Below, piece by piece: positions 52,569 to 61,906 of a stretch of 64,000 nt of DNA. How positions within the stretch are numbered: the stretch's first letter is position 1; each line of letters starts with the position of its first letter. The DNA comes from JBPYFK01 sp051984675. GTDB lineage: Bacteria; Actinomycetota; Actinomycetes; Mycobacteriales; Pseudonocardiaceae. The DNA lies in contig JBPYFK010000184.1 in assembly GCA_051984675.1 (NCBI GenBank), positions 15,203 to 79,202 of the forward strand, read 5' to 3'. Both the position numbers and the translations under genes were made by a program. The notes under the pieces are model-generated. The model did no database searches. It was not told where the DNA came from and saw only the letters and a program-made list of their open reading frames with translations.

Positions 52569-53507
52569 GTGACCACCACCGCGCAGGAGCTGCTGGACGT
52601 CCAGTGCGCCCGGCTTGGTGACCTCGACCCCGCGCTCCCCCGCTCCTTTCTGGTTCCCGGCGGCGAGCCGGTACTTGCACGGCTGGCCGACGGCTCGGCC
52701 GTCGCGGGGATCGTGACGTACACCCAACATCCACCCGGCTCGATACAGCGTCTGTGGTCCACGACGCACACCTACGAGCTGTTCCCCCTGCTGGGAGAGC
52801 GCCCGCGCGAGGGTATGGACGCGTTGCTGAACGCGCTGGGAGACCGCCTGGTCGACTTGGGGGCCCCCTCGCAGGACTCGTCGTGCCTGATCATCTGGCC
52901 GAGCCGGGACGTCCCGGCAACCCGGGCGCTGCTGGACCACGGCTGCGTCCCGCTGTCCTGCCTCGCGGTGCGTCCTAGCTCACCTTTCTCGCCGGATAGA
53001 GTTACGAAACTATCTGGTACCGTAAAGGTGCGTCGCGCCGGACCCGACGACCTCGACGCGGTACTCGACCTCGCGCTCGCCGAGCTGGAGTACTCCGCCC
53101 TGGTCGGCGCCTCGGTGCTACGCCCCGACGCCGCCCATCTCAAGCGAACGGCCGCACACGTGCGCTTGAACACCAGCGACCCCGTGTGGCTGGCCGAACG
53201 GGACGGGGTTCCCGTCGCGCTCGCCGAGTGCGGCTGGACCGACGTTCCCGACCGCGGGAGTCACCGGCTCACAGCGGGTACGTGGGGATATGTCAACTGC
53301 CTGTCGGTACACGAGCAGGCACGCGGCACTGGCATCGGGCAACAGCTGATGGCCTTGGCGCACAACGAGTTCGCACGCGCCGGAGTCGTCGGTAGCTACC
53401 TGTACTACAACCCCCCGAACCCACTGTCCTCAGTGTTCTGGCCCCGGCAGGGATACCGGCCACTGTGGACGATGTGGGAGGTGCGACCGGCCACCGCGCT
53501 GCGCTAG
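52569..53507 (+). CDS. GNAT-family acetyltransferase
   Basis: 312 residues, two GNAT-like halves: a degenerate N-terminal half (residues 1-145) and a C-terminal catalytic half with the acetyl-CoA loop SVHEQARGTGIGQQLMALA near residue 255 and YNPPNPLSSVFWPRQGYRP as the closing region. It would move an acetyl group to an amine; substrate unknown. GTG start after GGGGGAAGG. Lies in line with the methyltransferase (42-bp gap) and may be cotranscribed. Confidence 0.88.
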   Translation: MTTTAQELLDVQCARLGDLDPALPRSFLVPGGEPVLARLADGSAVAGIVTYTQHPPGSIQRLWSTTHTYELFPLLGERPREGMDALLNALGDRLVDLGAPSQDSSCLIIWPSRDVPATRALLDHGCVPLSCLAVRPSSPFSPDRVTKLSGTVKVRRAGPDDLDAVLDLALAELEYSALVGASVLRPDAAHLKRTAAHVRLNTSDPVWLAERDGVPVALAECGWTDVPDRGSHRLTAGTWGYVNCLSVHEQARGTGIGQQLMALAHNEFARAGVVGSYLYYNPPNPLSSVFWPRQGYRPLWTMWEVRPATALR

Positions 53508-53639
53508 ATGCCCGCTGGCGGGCTGCCGGCGCCCGCAACTCGGGGGGCCTCCAGTCGAGCCCCGCCAGTCGAGCAACGAGCGCGCCGAGGAGTCGCACCG
53601 CCCGTGAAGCATCGGAACATCGGGCCCGGTCAGGGCCGC

Positions 53640-54416
53640 ATGAGAACGGTTGAGCTTACCGCCGAGGGGGCCGGGGTGACGGGCGCCCACGGTCCCCTCC
53701 TCCGCCCTACCTCGTTGCGGGTGCGGAGCGGGGAAACACTTGTGGTGGCGGGCGATCCCAAGTCGGGTTGCACCGCGCTCGCACTGGTTCTGTCTGGCCG
53801 GCTGCGTCCAGACCAAGGCCGGGTGCTCCTCAACGGCGCGTCCGACCCGGCCGAGGTGCGCCGCCGCGTCGCCGTGGTGGACGCTCCCGACGTCACCGAG
53901 CCGGACGAAGCGCTGAAAGTCCGTGACGTCGTGGCCGAGGGCCTGAGCCTCGCCGGCCGGTCATCTCGCCGGTCCGCGGTGCGGTCGTGGTTGGAAGAAC
54001 ACGACGAGCAGCAGCATGCCGCGGAACGCTTCGAGAACCTGCCGGCCGCCAACCGCACCCGACTGCTGCTCGCGCTCGCGACTACGAGAAACGACACGGC
54101 GGTGCTGATCCTCGACAGCCCTGACCGGCACGGCGGCGACCCGGGCGCGTGGTTCGAGGCGGCACGGCGGGAAGCCGCACGCGGTTACGCAGTCATCGTC
54201 CTGTGCGACCCCCGCTCGGCCAGCCAGCTCGGTATCGACACCGCACTAGTCGGGCACGACAACTCCACAGTGGACATATCAGAGTCTCCGCTCCGCACTA
54301 CCGAGAACCTCCCGACCGCCCAGGACCCCCCGACAGCCCAGGACCCCCCGACAGACCAGAACTTCCCGACCGCCCAGGACCTTCCGAAAGCGTTGAACAT
54401 TCAGGAATCGCGATGA
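53640..54416 (+). CDS. Degenerate ABC ATPase-like partner of the YhgE/Pip protein
   Basis: About 258 residues. The ABC fold can be followed, but the catalytic motifs are altered: Walker A reads GDPKSGCTALA (the lysine position is Cys), the signature region reads ENLPAANRTR instead of L-S-G-G-Q, and Walker B reads VLILDSPDR, without the catalytic Glu. A Pro/Thr/Gln-rich repetitive tail (PTAQDPPTAQDPP) follows. Its stop overlaps the next start (ATGA). It probably binds nucleotide weakly or not at all and may act as a structural or regulatory subunit. A GTG at 53604 would add 12 residues. Confidence 0.8.
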   Translation: MRTVELTAEGAGVTGAHGPLLRPTSLRVRSGETLVVAGDPKSGCTALALVLSGRLRPDQGRVLLNGASDPAEVRRRVAVVDAPDVTEPDEALKVRDVVAEGLSLAGRSSRRSAVRSWLEEHDEQQHAAERFENLPAANRTRLLLALATTRNDTAVLILDSPDRHGGDPGAWFEAARREAARGYAVIVLCDPRSASQLGIDTALVGHDNSTVDISESPLRTTENLPTAQDPPTAQDPPTDQNFPTAQDLPKALNIQESR

Positions 54417-56476
54417 TCACGGTTCGTCTTGCTCTCACAGAGCTGCGGCGCCTGACCTCGGGCCGCTTACCGAAACTCGCCATGGTGGCGGTCACGTTGG
54501 TGCCGCTGCTGTACGGCGCGATGTACATCTACGCCAACTGGGACCCTTACCACCGGCTCGGCTCGGTGCCGGCCGCTGTCGTCGTCGACGACCAGGGGGC
54601 ATCCCGTCAGGACGGCACCTCGCTGCGAGCCGGCCAGCAGGTGTACGAGAAGTTGCAGGACTCCGGCTCTTTCGACTGGCAACGCACCAGCGAGCAGCAG
54701 GCTCGTGCCGGAGTAGCCGACGGCCGGTACACGTTCGCGCTCGTCGTCCCACGGAACTTCTCCAAGGCCCTGCTCTCGCCGGGGAATTTCGATCCGCAAC
54801 GGGCACGGTTGCAGGTCATCACCAACGATGCCAACAACTACCTGGTGGGCACGATCGCGGACAAGGTCGCCAGCGAGGTTCGCAGCGCGATCGCGACCAG
54901 CAGCGGTACCGAAGCGGCCAACCAGCTCCTGCTCGGCCTGAGCACCGTGCACGACAAGACCGACCAGGCCGCCGACGGCGCCGGCAAGCTCGCCAACGGC
55001 GCTGGTCAGCTCGATCAGGGAATCGGCCAGGCCCAGCAGGGCACCGCGCAACTGTCGTCGGGAGCGCACCAGCTCGTCACCGGCCAGCGCACGCTACTCA
55101 ACGGCGCCAACCGGCTCGCGGACGGCACCAGCCAGCTCCGTGCCGGCGCGGACACGCTCAACGGTGGTCTGGGCCAGCTGCAACAGAAAACCGCCCCATT
55201 ACCCCGACAGACCGAGCAGCTCGCGGAAGGAGCAGCCAAGGTCGCGGACGGCAACGAGCAGATCGCGGAGAAGTTCGACGTGATCAGCGGAGCGTCCCAG
55301 ACGCTGGCAGACAGCCTGGCGCAGAACCGGGCGAGGCTGGCCGACTCGCTTCGGCAGTCCGGTGTGGACGAGGCGACGATCGCCCGGATTCTCAGCGGAT
55401 ACGACCAGGCGAACAAGCCTGTCCTGGACGCGAACTCGAAGGTGCAGCAGCAGACCGGAGAGTTCCGCCTGCTCGCCAACGGCTCCCGGCAGGTCGCCGA
55501 CGGCACGCGCCAGCTCGCCAACGGGATGCCCGCGCTCACGGGTGCGATCGGTCAACTACACGACGGTTCGGGCGAGCTGTCCACCGGCGCCAAGCAGGTC
55601 GACAGCGGCGCGGGCCAGCTCCGCGACGGCGAGAAGACGGCGCTGGGCGGCTCGCAGCAGCTCGCCGGCGGCGCTGACCAGCTCGACGGCGGCGCGAGGC
55701 AGTTGCGCGCAGGGTCGGGTCAGCTCGCCGACGGGTCGCACACGTTGGCCGACCAACTCGGCAAGGGTGCCAACAACATCCCGCACCCGGACCCTGGAAC
55801 CCGCGACAACACCGCGAAGACCATCGGCGACCCGGTCGCCGTGGACACCAAGGCCCAGGTGAGCGCGGGCACCTACGGCGCGGGGCTGGCCCCGTTCTTC
55901 ATGGGCCTGGCCCTGTGGGTTGGCGGGTTCGTACTGTTCCTGCTGATCCGGCCGATGTCCAACCGGGCGCTGGCGGCAGGTGTGGCTCCGTGGCGCGTCG
56001 CGCTCGGCGGCTGGCTGCCGGCGGCCGTGGTCGGTACCGCCCAGGCCGTGCTGCTGTTCCTGGTCGTCGTCTTCGGTGTGGGCGTGCGACCGGCCAGCCC
56101 GTGGCTGACGCTGGGCTTCCTGATCCTCACGTCGTTCTCGTTCACGGCGGTGGTGCACTCGCTGAACGCGGCGTTCGGGCCGCGCGGCAAGTTCATCGCG
56201 CTGCTGATGCTCATCCTCCAGCTGGTGACGGCCGGTGGCACATTCCCGTGGCAGACGATTCCGAGCACGCTGTACCCGCTGCACGAGGTACTACCGCTGA
56301 CCTACGTCGTCACCGGACTGCGCCACCTGCTCTACGGAGCTGAGCTGGGCGCGGTAGGCCAGTCGGTCGGCGTCCTGCTCTGCTACCTGGCGGCCGGGCT
56401 GCTGCTGAGCACGGTCGCGGCGTGGCGGCAGCGGGTGTGGACGGCCAGCCGGCTCAAGCCAGAGCTTGCCCTGTAG
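54413..56476 (+). CDS. YhgE/Pip-domain membrane protein (ABC-2-like, type VII-associated family)
   Basis: 687 residues. One N-terminal membrane helix (LAMVAVTLVPLLYGAMYIYA at about residues 23-42), a YhgE N-terminal domain (NWDPYHRLGSVPAAVVVDDQ), a long external coiled region with repeated D-G-A-x-x-L-A/G-x-G-A-x-Q-L heptad-like units (residues ~180-455), then five to six C-terminal membrane helices. Related proteins (Pip, YueB-like) sit at the cell surface as phage receptors or export factors. Coupled by ATGA overlap to the degenerate ABC gene. The end overlaps the convergent VOC gene by 23 bp. Confidence 0.9.
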   Translation: MITVRLALTELRRLTSGRLPKLAMVAVTLVPLLYGAMYIYANWDPYHRLGSVPAAVVVDDQGASRQDGTSLRAGQQVYEKLQDSGSFDWQRTSEQQARAGVADGRYTFALVVPRNFSKALLSPGNFDPQRARLQVITNDANNYLVGTIADKVASEVRSAIATSSGTEAANQLLLGLSTVHDKTDQAADGAGKLANGAGQLDQGIGQAQQGTAQLSSGAHQLVTGQRTLLNGANRLADGTSQLRAGADTLNGGLGQLQQKTAPLPRQTEQLAEGAAKVADGNEQIAEKFDVISGASQTLADSLAQNRARLADSLRQSGVDEATIARILSGYDQANKPVLDANSKVQQQTGEFRLLANGSRQVADGTRQLANGMPALTGAIGQLHDGSGELSTGAKQVDSGAGQLRDGEKTALGGSQQLAGGADQLDGGARQLRAGSGQLADGSHTLADQLGKGANNIPHPDPGTRDNTAKTIGDPVAVDTKAQVSAGTYGAGLAPFFMGLALWVGGFVLFLLIRPMSNRALAAGVAPWRVALGGWLPAAVVGTAQAVLLFLVVVFGVGVRPASPWLTLGFLILTSFSFTAVVHSLNAAFGPRGKFIALLMLILQLVTAGGTFPWQTIPSTLYPLHEVLPLTYVVTGLRHLLYGAELGAVGQSVGVLLCYLAAGLLLSTVAAWRQRVWTASRLKPELAL

Positions 56477-56903
56477 CGTCCACCGTCTCCGCGGGTTCCT
56501 CTTCCGCGCCCGGCGACTCGTCGTCGTAGCGGGCGATCTCGATGAGATTCCCGTCCGGGTCACGCAGGTAGAGCGAGGTGATCGGGCCGGTCGAGCCAGT
56601 ACGGCTCACCGGCCCTTCCTCGATCCGTACGTCGTTGGCACGCAGGTGATCCTGCACCTCGCCGAGCGCGTTGTCGGTGATCAGGCACAGGTTCGCCGCG
56701 CCCGGAACCGGGTGGGTCGCGGTGGGCTCCACCAAGTCGCTGGCCGCGTGCAGCTTGATGGTCTGCTGCCCGAACGTCACCGCCCGCCGGTCGCCTGGGA
56801 AAGTCACCGACTTCATCCCGAGGACGTCCTCGTAGAACCGCACCGCTCGATCGACATCGGCTACCGTGATGACCAGGTGGTCCACCCTGTCGATACTGAT
56901 CAT
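56454..56903 (-). CDS. VOC-superfamily (glyoxalase/fosfomycin resistance-like) protein
   Basis: 149 residues, one vicinal-oxygen-chelate unit: RVDHLVITVADVDRAVRFYE with the first metal His, TIKLHA with the second, and YLRDPDGNLIEIARY with the metal Glu, ordering as in FosX/virulence-type VOC proteins. Reaction not predictable (isomerase, dioxygenase or thiol/epoxide chemistry). An acidic tail of ~20 residues follows the domain. Just downstream of polA on the opposite side of a 41-bp gap, same strand. Confidence 0.88.
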   Translation of the reverse strand: MISIDRVDHLVITVADVDRAVRFYEDVLGMKSVTFPGDRRAVTFGQQTIKLHAASDLVEPTATHPVPGAANLCLITDNALGEVQDHLRANDVRIEEGPVSRTGSTGPITSLYLRDPDGNLIEIARYDDESPGAEEEPAETVDATGQALA

Positions 56904-56944
56904 TTTCCTCCTCGTGGCAGGCCCGAGGGGCCCAAGGCTAACGC

Positions 56945-59635
56945 TCAGTGCGCCGCCGCGTCCCAGGAACGGCCTACTCCGATGGACACATCGAGGGGTA
57001 CGTCGAGCTTGAAGGCCGAGCCCATCTGGGCGCGTACCAGCTCTTCGACGGCCTCCTGCTCACCGTCGGCGACCTCGATGATCAACTCGTCGTGCACCTG
57101 CAGCAGCATCCGAGACTGGAGCCCCGACTCCCGTAGCGCGCGATAGACCCCGAGCATCGCGACCTTGATGATGTCCGCCGCACTGCCCTGGATCGGCGCG
57201 TTCAGCGCCATCCGCTCGGCCATCTCCCGGCGCTGCCGGTTGTCGCTGGTCAGGTCCGGCAGGTAGCGGCGGCGGCCCAGAATGGTGGACGTGTAGCCGT
57301 CCTTGCGCGCCCGGTCGACGACCTCGTGCAGGTAGTCGCGCACCCGGCCGAACCGAGCGAAGTACGCGTCCATCTGCTCCTTGGCCTCTTCCGCGCTGAT
57401 CCGCAACTGCTGGGCGAGCCCGTACGCGGACAGGCCGTACGCCAGCCCGTAGGACATCGCCTTCACACGGCGGCGCAGCTCCCCGGAGACCTCCTCCATC
57501 GGCACTCCGAACGCCCGCGAAGCGACGTAGGAATGCAGGTCCTCGCCGGAACGGAACGCCTCGATCAGCCCGGCGTCACCGGAGAGGTGCGCCATGATCC
57601 GCATCTCGATCTGACTGTAGTCCGCGGTCATGAGCTCGTGGTAGCCGCCGCCGACGACGAAGACCTCGCGAATCCTACGGCCTTCCTCGGTACGCACCGG
57701 GATGTTCTGCAGGTTCGGGTCGGTGGACGACAGCCGCCCGGTGGCCGCGATCGTCTGGTTGAGGGTGGTGTGAATCCGGGCGTCGTCCGCGACCGACTTG
57801 ACCAGACCCTCCACAGTGGTCTTGAGCTTGCTCGCGTCCCGGTGCTCCAGCAGGTGCTGCAGGAAGGGGTGCTCGGTCTTCTCGTACAGTCCCTGAAGCG
57901 CTTCGGCGTCCGTGGTGTAGCCGGTCTTGGTGCGCTTGGTCTTGGGCATCCCCAGCTCGTCGAACAGCACCACCTGGAGCTGCTTGGGCGAGCCCAGGTT
58001 GATCTCCTTGCCGATCACGGCATAGGCGTCCTGAGCGGCCTGCTTGACCCGGCCGGCGAAATGCGCGCCCAGCTCGGCCAGCTGGTCGGCGTCCACCGCG
58101 ATCCCGGCCGCCTCCAGCTCGCTGAGCACGAACAGCAGCGGCAGCTCCAGCTCGGTGAGCAGCCCCCGACTGTCGATCCGTTCCAACGCTGTGTCCAGCG
58201 CGTCCGCCAGCTCGCCGATCGCCCTGGCCCGGATCAGCTCCGTGTGCGCCGCGTCGGCGGCGGCCTGCTGCTCGTCCTCCAGCAGCGATAGCTGCCCGTC
58301 GTCGGAGGACTTCTCCGCGCGCAGCTCCCGCTGCAGGTAGCGCACAACGAGGTCGGACAGCTCGAAGGAGCGCTGGCCCGGGCGCACGAGATACGCGGCG
58401 AGCGCGGTGTCGCTGGTCACGCCGGCCATGGACCAGCCACGATCACGGACGCCGTGCAGCGCGCCCTTGATGTCGTGCGCCGCCTTGGGCACGTCAGGGT
58501 CGGCCAGCCAGCCCGCCAGCGCGCGCTCGTCGGCGTCGGTGAGCGCGCTGACGTCGACAAACACGCCCTGACCAGAGGTGTTGACCAGCGCGATGCCGCG
58601 CAGGTCGCCGTGGCCGCTGCCCCAGGTTCCGGTGAACGACAGGCCGAGCCGCCGCCCGTCGCGGGCGTGCGCGTCCAGCCACGCCGCGAGCCCACCCGGC
58701 TCGGCCAGCCCACCGGTGACCTCGAAGCCCTCCTCGACCTCAGGCTCGGCGCTGGACAGCGTCGCGAACAGCCGGTCCCGCAACACCCGGAACTCCAGCT
58801 CGTCAAACACCCGGTGCACGGCGTCGCGGTCCCACGGCCGCAGCGCGAGATCGTCCGGGTCCGCGCCGACCGCCACGTCCCGGACCAGCTCGGTGAGCTG
58901 GCGGTTCAGCAGCACGGTGTCCAGGTTCGCCCGCAGTGCCTCGCCTGCCTTGCCCTTGACCTCGTCGGCGCGGTCCACCAGCTCGCCCAGTGAGCCGAAC
59001 TGCTGAATCCACTTGGTGACCGTCTTCTCCCCCACCCCCGGAATCTTCGGCAGGTTGTCCGACGGGTCGCCGCGCAGCGCGGCGAAGTCCGGGTACTGCT
59101 GCGGCCCGAGGCCGTACTTCTCGTGCACCGCCTCCGGGGTGAAGCGGGTCATCTCGGAGACGCCCTTGCTCGGATAGAGCACCGTGACCTTGTCGTTGAC
59201 CAGTTGAAGGGCATCCCGGTCGCCGGTACAGATCTCGACGACGTAACCCTCCGCCAGCGCCCGGGTGGTCACCGTGGCGATCACATCGTCGGCCTCGTAG
59301 CCCTCGACGCTCAACGCCGGGACGTGCAGCGCGGCCAGCACCTCCTGGATCAGGCTGACCTGGCCTTTGAACTCGTCGGGCGTGGCAGAGCGGGTGGCCT
59401 TGTAGTCGGCGTAGTGGTCGGTGCGGAAGGTCTTCCGGGAGACGTCGAAGGCCACCGCCAGATGGCTGGGCCGCTCGTCCCGAAGCAGGTTGATCAGCAT
59501 CGAGGTGAAGCCGTACACCGCGTTGGTGTGCTGCCCGGTGCCGGTGGCGAAGTTCTCCTTCGGCAGGGCGTAGAACGCGCGGTAGGCCATGGAATGGCCG
59601 TCGATCAGCAGCAGGCGTCGGTCCTCGGATGCCAT
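56945..59635 (-). CDS. polA: DNA polymerase I
   Basis: 896 residues. 5'-3' exonuclease domain (LIDGHSMAYRAFYALP, GYEADDVIAT, CTGDRDALQL, GDPSDNLPKIPGVGEKT) in residues 1-~300; a 3'-5' exonuclease-like middle in which the first acidic motif is missing (LGLSFTGTWG), so proofreading is probably absent as in other actinobacteria; polymerase domain with motif A MTADYSQIEMRIMAHLSGD, motif B RRRVKAMSYGLAYGLSAYGL and motif C LLQVHDELIIE. Fills gaps in repair and Okazaki processing. ATG 59635; GTG directly upstream is alternative. Confidence 0.97.
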   Translation of the reverse strand: MASEDRRLLLIDGHSMAYRAFYALPKENFATGTGQHTNAVYGFTSMLINLLRDERPSHLAVAFDVSRKTFRTDHYADYKATRSATPDEFKGQVSLIQEVLAALHVPALSVEGYEADDVIATVTTRALAEGYVVEICTGDRDALQLVNDKVTVLYPSKGVSEMTRFTPEAVHEKYGLGPQQYPDFAALRGDPSDNLPKIPGVGEKTVTKWIQQFGSLGELVDRADEVKGKAGEALRANLDTVLLNRQLTELVRDVAVGADPDDLALRPWDRDAVHRVFDELEFRVLRDRLFATLSSAEPEVEEGFEVTGGLAEPGGLAAWLDAHARDGRRLGLSFTGTWGSGHGDLRGIALVNTSGQGVFVDVSALTDADERALAGWLADPDVPKAAHDIKGALHGVRDRGWSMAGVTSDTALAAYLVRPGQRSFELSDLVVRYLQRELRAEKSSDDGQLSLLEDEQQAAADAAHTELIRARAIGELADALDTALERIDSRGLLTELELPLLFVLSELEAAGIAVDADQLAELGAHFAGRVKQAAQDAYAVIGKEINLGSPKQLQVVLFDELGMPKTKRTKTGYTTDAEALQGLYEKTEHPFLQHLLEHRDASKLKTTVEGLVKSVADDARIHTTLNQTIAATGRLSSTDPNLQNIPVRTEEGRRIREVFVVGGGYHELMTADYSQIEMRIMAHLSGDAGLIEAFRSGEDLHSYVASRAFGVPMEEVSGELRRRVKAMSYGLAYGLSAYGLAQQLRISAEEAKEQMDAYFARFGRVRDYLHEVVDRARKDGYTSTILGRRRYLPDLTSDNRQRREMAERMALNAPIQGSAADIIKVAMLGVYRALRESGLQSRMLLQVHDELIIEVADGEQEAVEELVRAQMGSAFKLDVPLDVSIGVGRSWDAAAH

Positions 59636-59716
59636 CACGAGGCGAGTCTAAGCTGACGGCCAGACACCCTTGACGGCCGGCGGACAGGGTGGATCGCGAC
59701 GACAGGGAGGACCGGC

Positions 59717-60178
59717 GTGGCCACAACCGAGCCCAACGGCTCGTTGACCAGCGAGATGATCGAGCAGATTCAGCGGGCGATCACCGGTGAGGAGCAACTC
59801 GCCACCAGGATGGGCATGAAGATCACCGAATGGCACCCCGATCGGATGGTCGGGACCATGCCGGTGGCCGGCAACCGCCAGCCGTATGGGTTACTGCACG
59901 GGGGCGCCAACGCCGTCCTCGCCGAGGGACTCGGGTCGATCGCGGCGGCCATGCACGCTGGCCCGGACCGGTTCGCGGTCGGCCTGGAGCTGTCGTGCAC
60001 CCACCACCGGGCGGCCACGGACGGCCTCGTGACAGGCGTCGCGACCCCCGTACACCGGGGACGCGGAACGGCGACCTTCGACATCGTGATCACCGACGAG
60101 CAGGGCAGGCGCACCTGCTCCGCGCGCTTGACGTGCGTCTTGCGCGATCAGCCGCCGAGCGGGCCGAACGGCACATGA
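59717..60178 (+). CDS. PaaI-type hotdog thioesterase
   Basis: 153 residues. Hotdog fold with YGLLHGGANAVLAEGLGS near residue 55: the HGG and the catalytic Glu/Asp helix of PaaI/YbgC-like acyl-CoA thioesterases. Hydrolyses an acyl- or aryl-CoA, substrate unknown. GTG start with GGGAGG upstream. Divergent from polA (81 bp) in the order seen in other actinobacteria. Confidence 0.92.
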   Translation: MATTEPNGSLTSEMIEQIQRAITGEEQLATRMGMKITEWHPDRMVGTMPVAGNRQPYGLLHGGANAVLAEGLGSIAAAMHAGPDRFAVGLELSCTHHRAATDGLVTGVATPVHRGRGTATFDIVITDEQGRRTCSARLTCVLRDQPPSGPNGT

Positions 60179-60186
60179 CCGGCACG

Positions 60187-60218
60187 CGTCGTCCCCGGCC
60201 GTTTGACCGGGGACGACG
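60187..60218. terminator. Bidirectional terminator between thioesterase and response regulator
   Basis: Twelve-bp perfect stem CGTCGTCCCCGG and CCGGGGACGACG with an 8-nt loop CCGTTTGA, between convergent genes. Confidence 0.85.
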
Positions 60219-60303
60219 TGGTTGTGACGTTAGACGTGCTTGTGACGTTATTCGTCGCGCGAACCGCTGACGTCTGACGCCCCTCACTCACCGCGGGGAC
60301 GCG

Positions 60304-60915
60304 TCACTCCAGGTTGTCCAGGACAGCCTTGGCGACGGCCTTCATCGTGGTACGCCGGTCCATGGCGGTGCGCTGCAACCATCGGAACGCTTCCGGCTCG
60401 GAAAGGCTGTGCTTGGTCATCAGCAGCCCCTTGGCCTTCTCGATGGTCTTGCGCGCCTCCAGCCGCTCGGTGAGGTCGGCGACTTCGGCTTCCAGCGCCT
60501 GCACTTCGGTGAAACGGGAGACGGCGAGCTCGATCGCCGGGATGAGGTCGCGCTTGGCGAACGGTTTGACCAGGTAGGCCATGGCCCCGGCGTCCCGGGC
60601 GCGTTCCACCAGGTCGCGCTGACTGAACGCGGTGAGGATCACCACCGGGGCGACCCGCTCACCCGCGATGTTCGACGCCGCTTCGATCCCGTCCTTCTTC
60701 GGCATCTTGATGTCCAAGATGACCAGGTCAGGTCGCAGCTCCTCGGCGAGCCGAACGGCTTCTTCCCCGTCACCGGCTTCCCCGACGACCTGGTAGCCCT
60801 CCTCCTTGAGCATCTCCACCAGGTCCAGTCTGATCAGCGCCTCGTCCTCGGCCACGAGTACACGTCGTTGCACGGGCTTCTCCTCGCCCTGGGCCTCGGC
60901 AGCCGGCGTGGTCAC
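60304..60915 (-). CDS. pdtaR: ANTAR-domain response regulator, PdtaR type
   Basis: 203 residues. Receiver domain (VLVAEDEALIRLDLVEML near residue 25, phospho-acceptor Asp in LVILDIKMPKKDG, Lys in AYLVKPF) followed by an ANTAR RNA-binding domain (ARKTIEKAKGLLMTKHSLSE). PdtaR proteins, activated by PdtaS kinases, bind hairpin pairs in mRNA leaders and prevent early termination. GTG 60915 has CAGGAGG six bases upstream, so the longer open frame is not used. Next to polA as in mycobacteria. Confidence 0.93.
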   Translation of the reverse strand: MTTPAAEAQGEEKPVQRRVLVAEDEALIRLDLVEMLKEEGYQVVGEAGDGEEAVRLAEELRPDLVILDIKMPKKDGIEAASNIAGERVAPVVILTAFSQRDLVERARDAGAMAYLVKPFAKRDLIPAIELAVSRFTEVQALEAEVADLTERLEARKTIEKAKGLLMTKHSLSEPEAFRWLQRTAMDRRTTMKAVAKAVLDNLE

Positions 60916-61084
60916 CAGGTCCTCCTGGATCATCCTCGGGTTGGGCCGGTGCGGTTGCACCGGAAAGGGCAGCTTACCGCCCACCTGGGCAGCGTTTCCC
61001 CTCCCGGGCGGCAAGCATTGCGCCATCTCACACACACCAGCCGTACACGGCCGTCACCTCCGCCGCCGGGATCACCAGCGACGC

Positions 61085-61507
61085 TCATCGCGGCGACACG
61101 ACTCCGATCGTCAGGAGCAGGTTGGCGTACAACCGATCCTCCCCGGTGGCGATGCAGGCCGCAAAGTCCCGCTCGTGGCAGGTGTCGTAGAACTCCTGCC
61201 GGCCCAGTGGCCGCAGCGCGACCTCCGCACCGAGCAGCTTCTCGTACCGGGCGAAGACCTCGGGGACGCTGCCATCGTCCGGCTCCATCACGTGCGCCTG
61301 CTCCACCGGTACGGCGGTGAGCAGCACTTCGAGCACGTCGTCGGCGGCGACCAACCCGGCCCGCAGGTTCAGGTGGATGACCGGCACGCCAGGGCGGACG
61401 TTGACGTCGTGTGCGTAGTTGGCGTCGGCGATCAGGATCTTCGAACCGTGGCCCGCGGTGGCGAGCACTTCCAGCAGCGGCGGGTGGGTCAGCGGGTACC
61501 GGAGCAT
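61085..61507 (-). CDS. RbsD/FucU-family sugar mutarotase
   Basis: 140 residues. RbsD/FucU fold: THPPLLEVLATAGHGSKILIADANY near the N-terminus with the catalytic His and Asp, PVIHLNLRAGL, and the C-terminal FAACIATGEDRLYANLLLTIGVV. Such enzymes interconvert anomers or pyranose/furanose forms of fucose or ribose. ATG with AGGAGG seven bases upstream. It follows a FadR-type regulator gene and a small ORF on the same strand; no sugar kinase or transporter is visible yet. Confidence 0.92.
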   Translation of the reverse strand: MLRYPLTHPPLLEVLATAGHGSKILIADANYAHDVNVRPGVPVIHLNLRAGLVAADDVLEVLLTAVPVEQAHVMEPDDGSVPEVFARYEKLLGAEVALRPLGRQEFYDTCHERDFAACIATGEDRLYANLLLTIGVVSPR

Positions 61508-61534
61508 GGACGGTCCTCCTGCTCGTCGGGCCAG

Positions 61535-61568
61535 CGCGGCTACGAACTGGACGCGGCTACGAACTGGA
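61535..61568. repeat. Two tandem 17-bp repeats
   Basis: CGCGGCTACGAACTGGA at 61535-61551 and 61552-61568, between the RbsD gene and the small ORF upstream of it. May mark a slippage event that altered the end of that ORF. Confidence 0.85.
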
Positions 61569-61579
61569 CGGGTCGAGCT

Positions 61580-61813
61580 TCAACGATGCTGGTGGTGCTG
61601 GCGTTGCTGCCGATGGCGCTGCACATGCCGGGTGGCCCGGTGGGGCCGGCTCGCGGCACGGCCAGGGCTGTGACTTCGTCGGCCGTCGTGCCGGGCATGC
61701 AGCTCGACGAGGACCACGTCGGGATTCTCTCCGCCGTGGCAACGCCACATCAGGTGCAGCAGCTCGTCCTCGGTCAGGACCCAGCAGCGGTCGAACACGC
61801 TCGCGTCGCTCAT
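61580..61813 (-). CDS. Small hypothetical protein
   Basis: About 77 residues. The first half (SVFDRCWVLTEDELLHLMWR then CHGGENPDVVLVEL) looks like a conserved actinobacterial small protein that I cannot name; the second half is Arg/His/Gln-rich low-complexity sequence that looks frameshifted. ATG 61813 has GGGGAG five bases upstream, better than ATG 61858. In line with the FadR-type regulator gene. Confidence 0.5.
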   Translation of the reverse strand: MSDASVFDRCWVLTEDELLHLMWRCHGGENPDVVLVELHARHDGRRSHSPGRAASRPHRATRHVQRHRQQRQHHQHR

Positions 61814-61906
61814 GGGCGACTCCCCGGTCGGGTATTCGGCGTCGATCGTTTCTGACATTCTGCTACAGGTCGCTGGTTGGCGACACTGATCAGGACAGGA
61901 ATCCGC

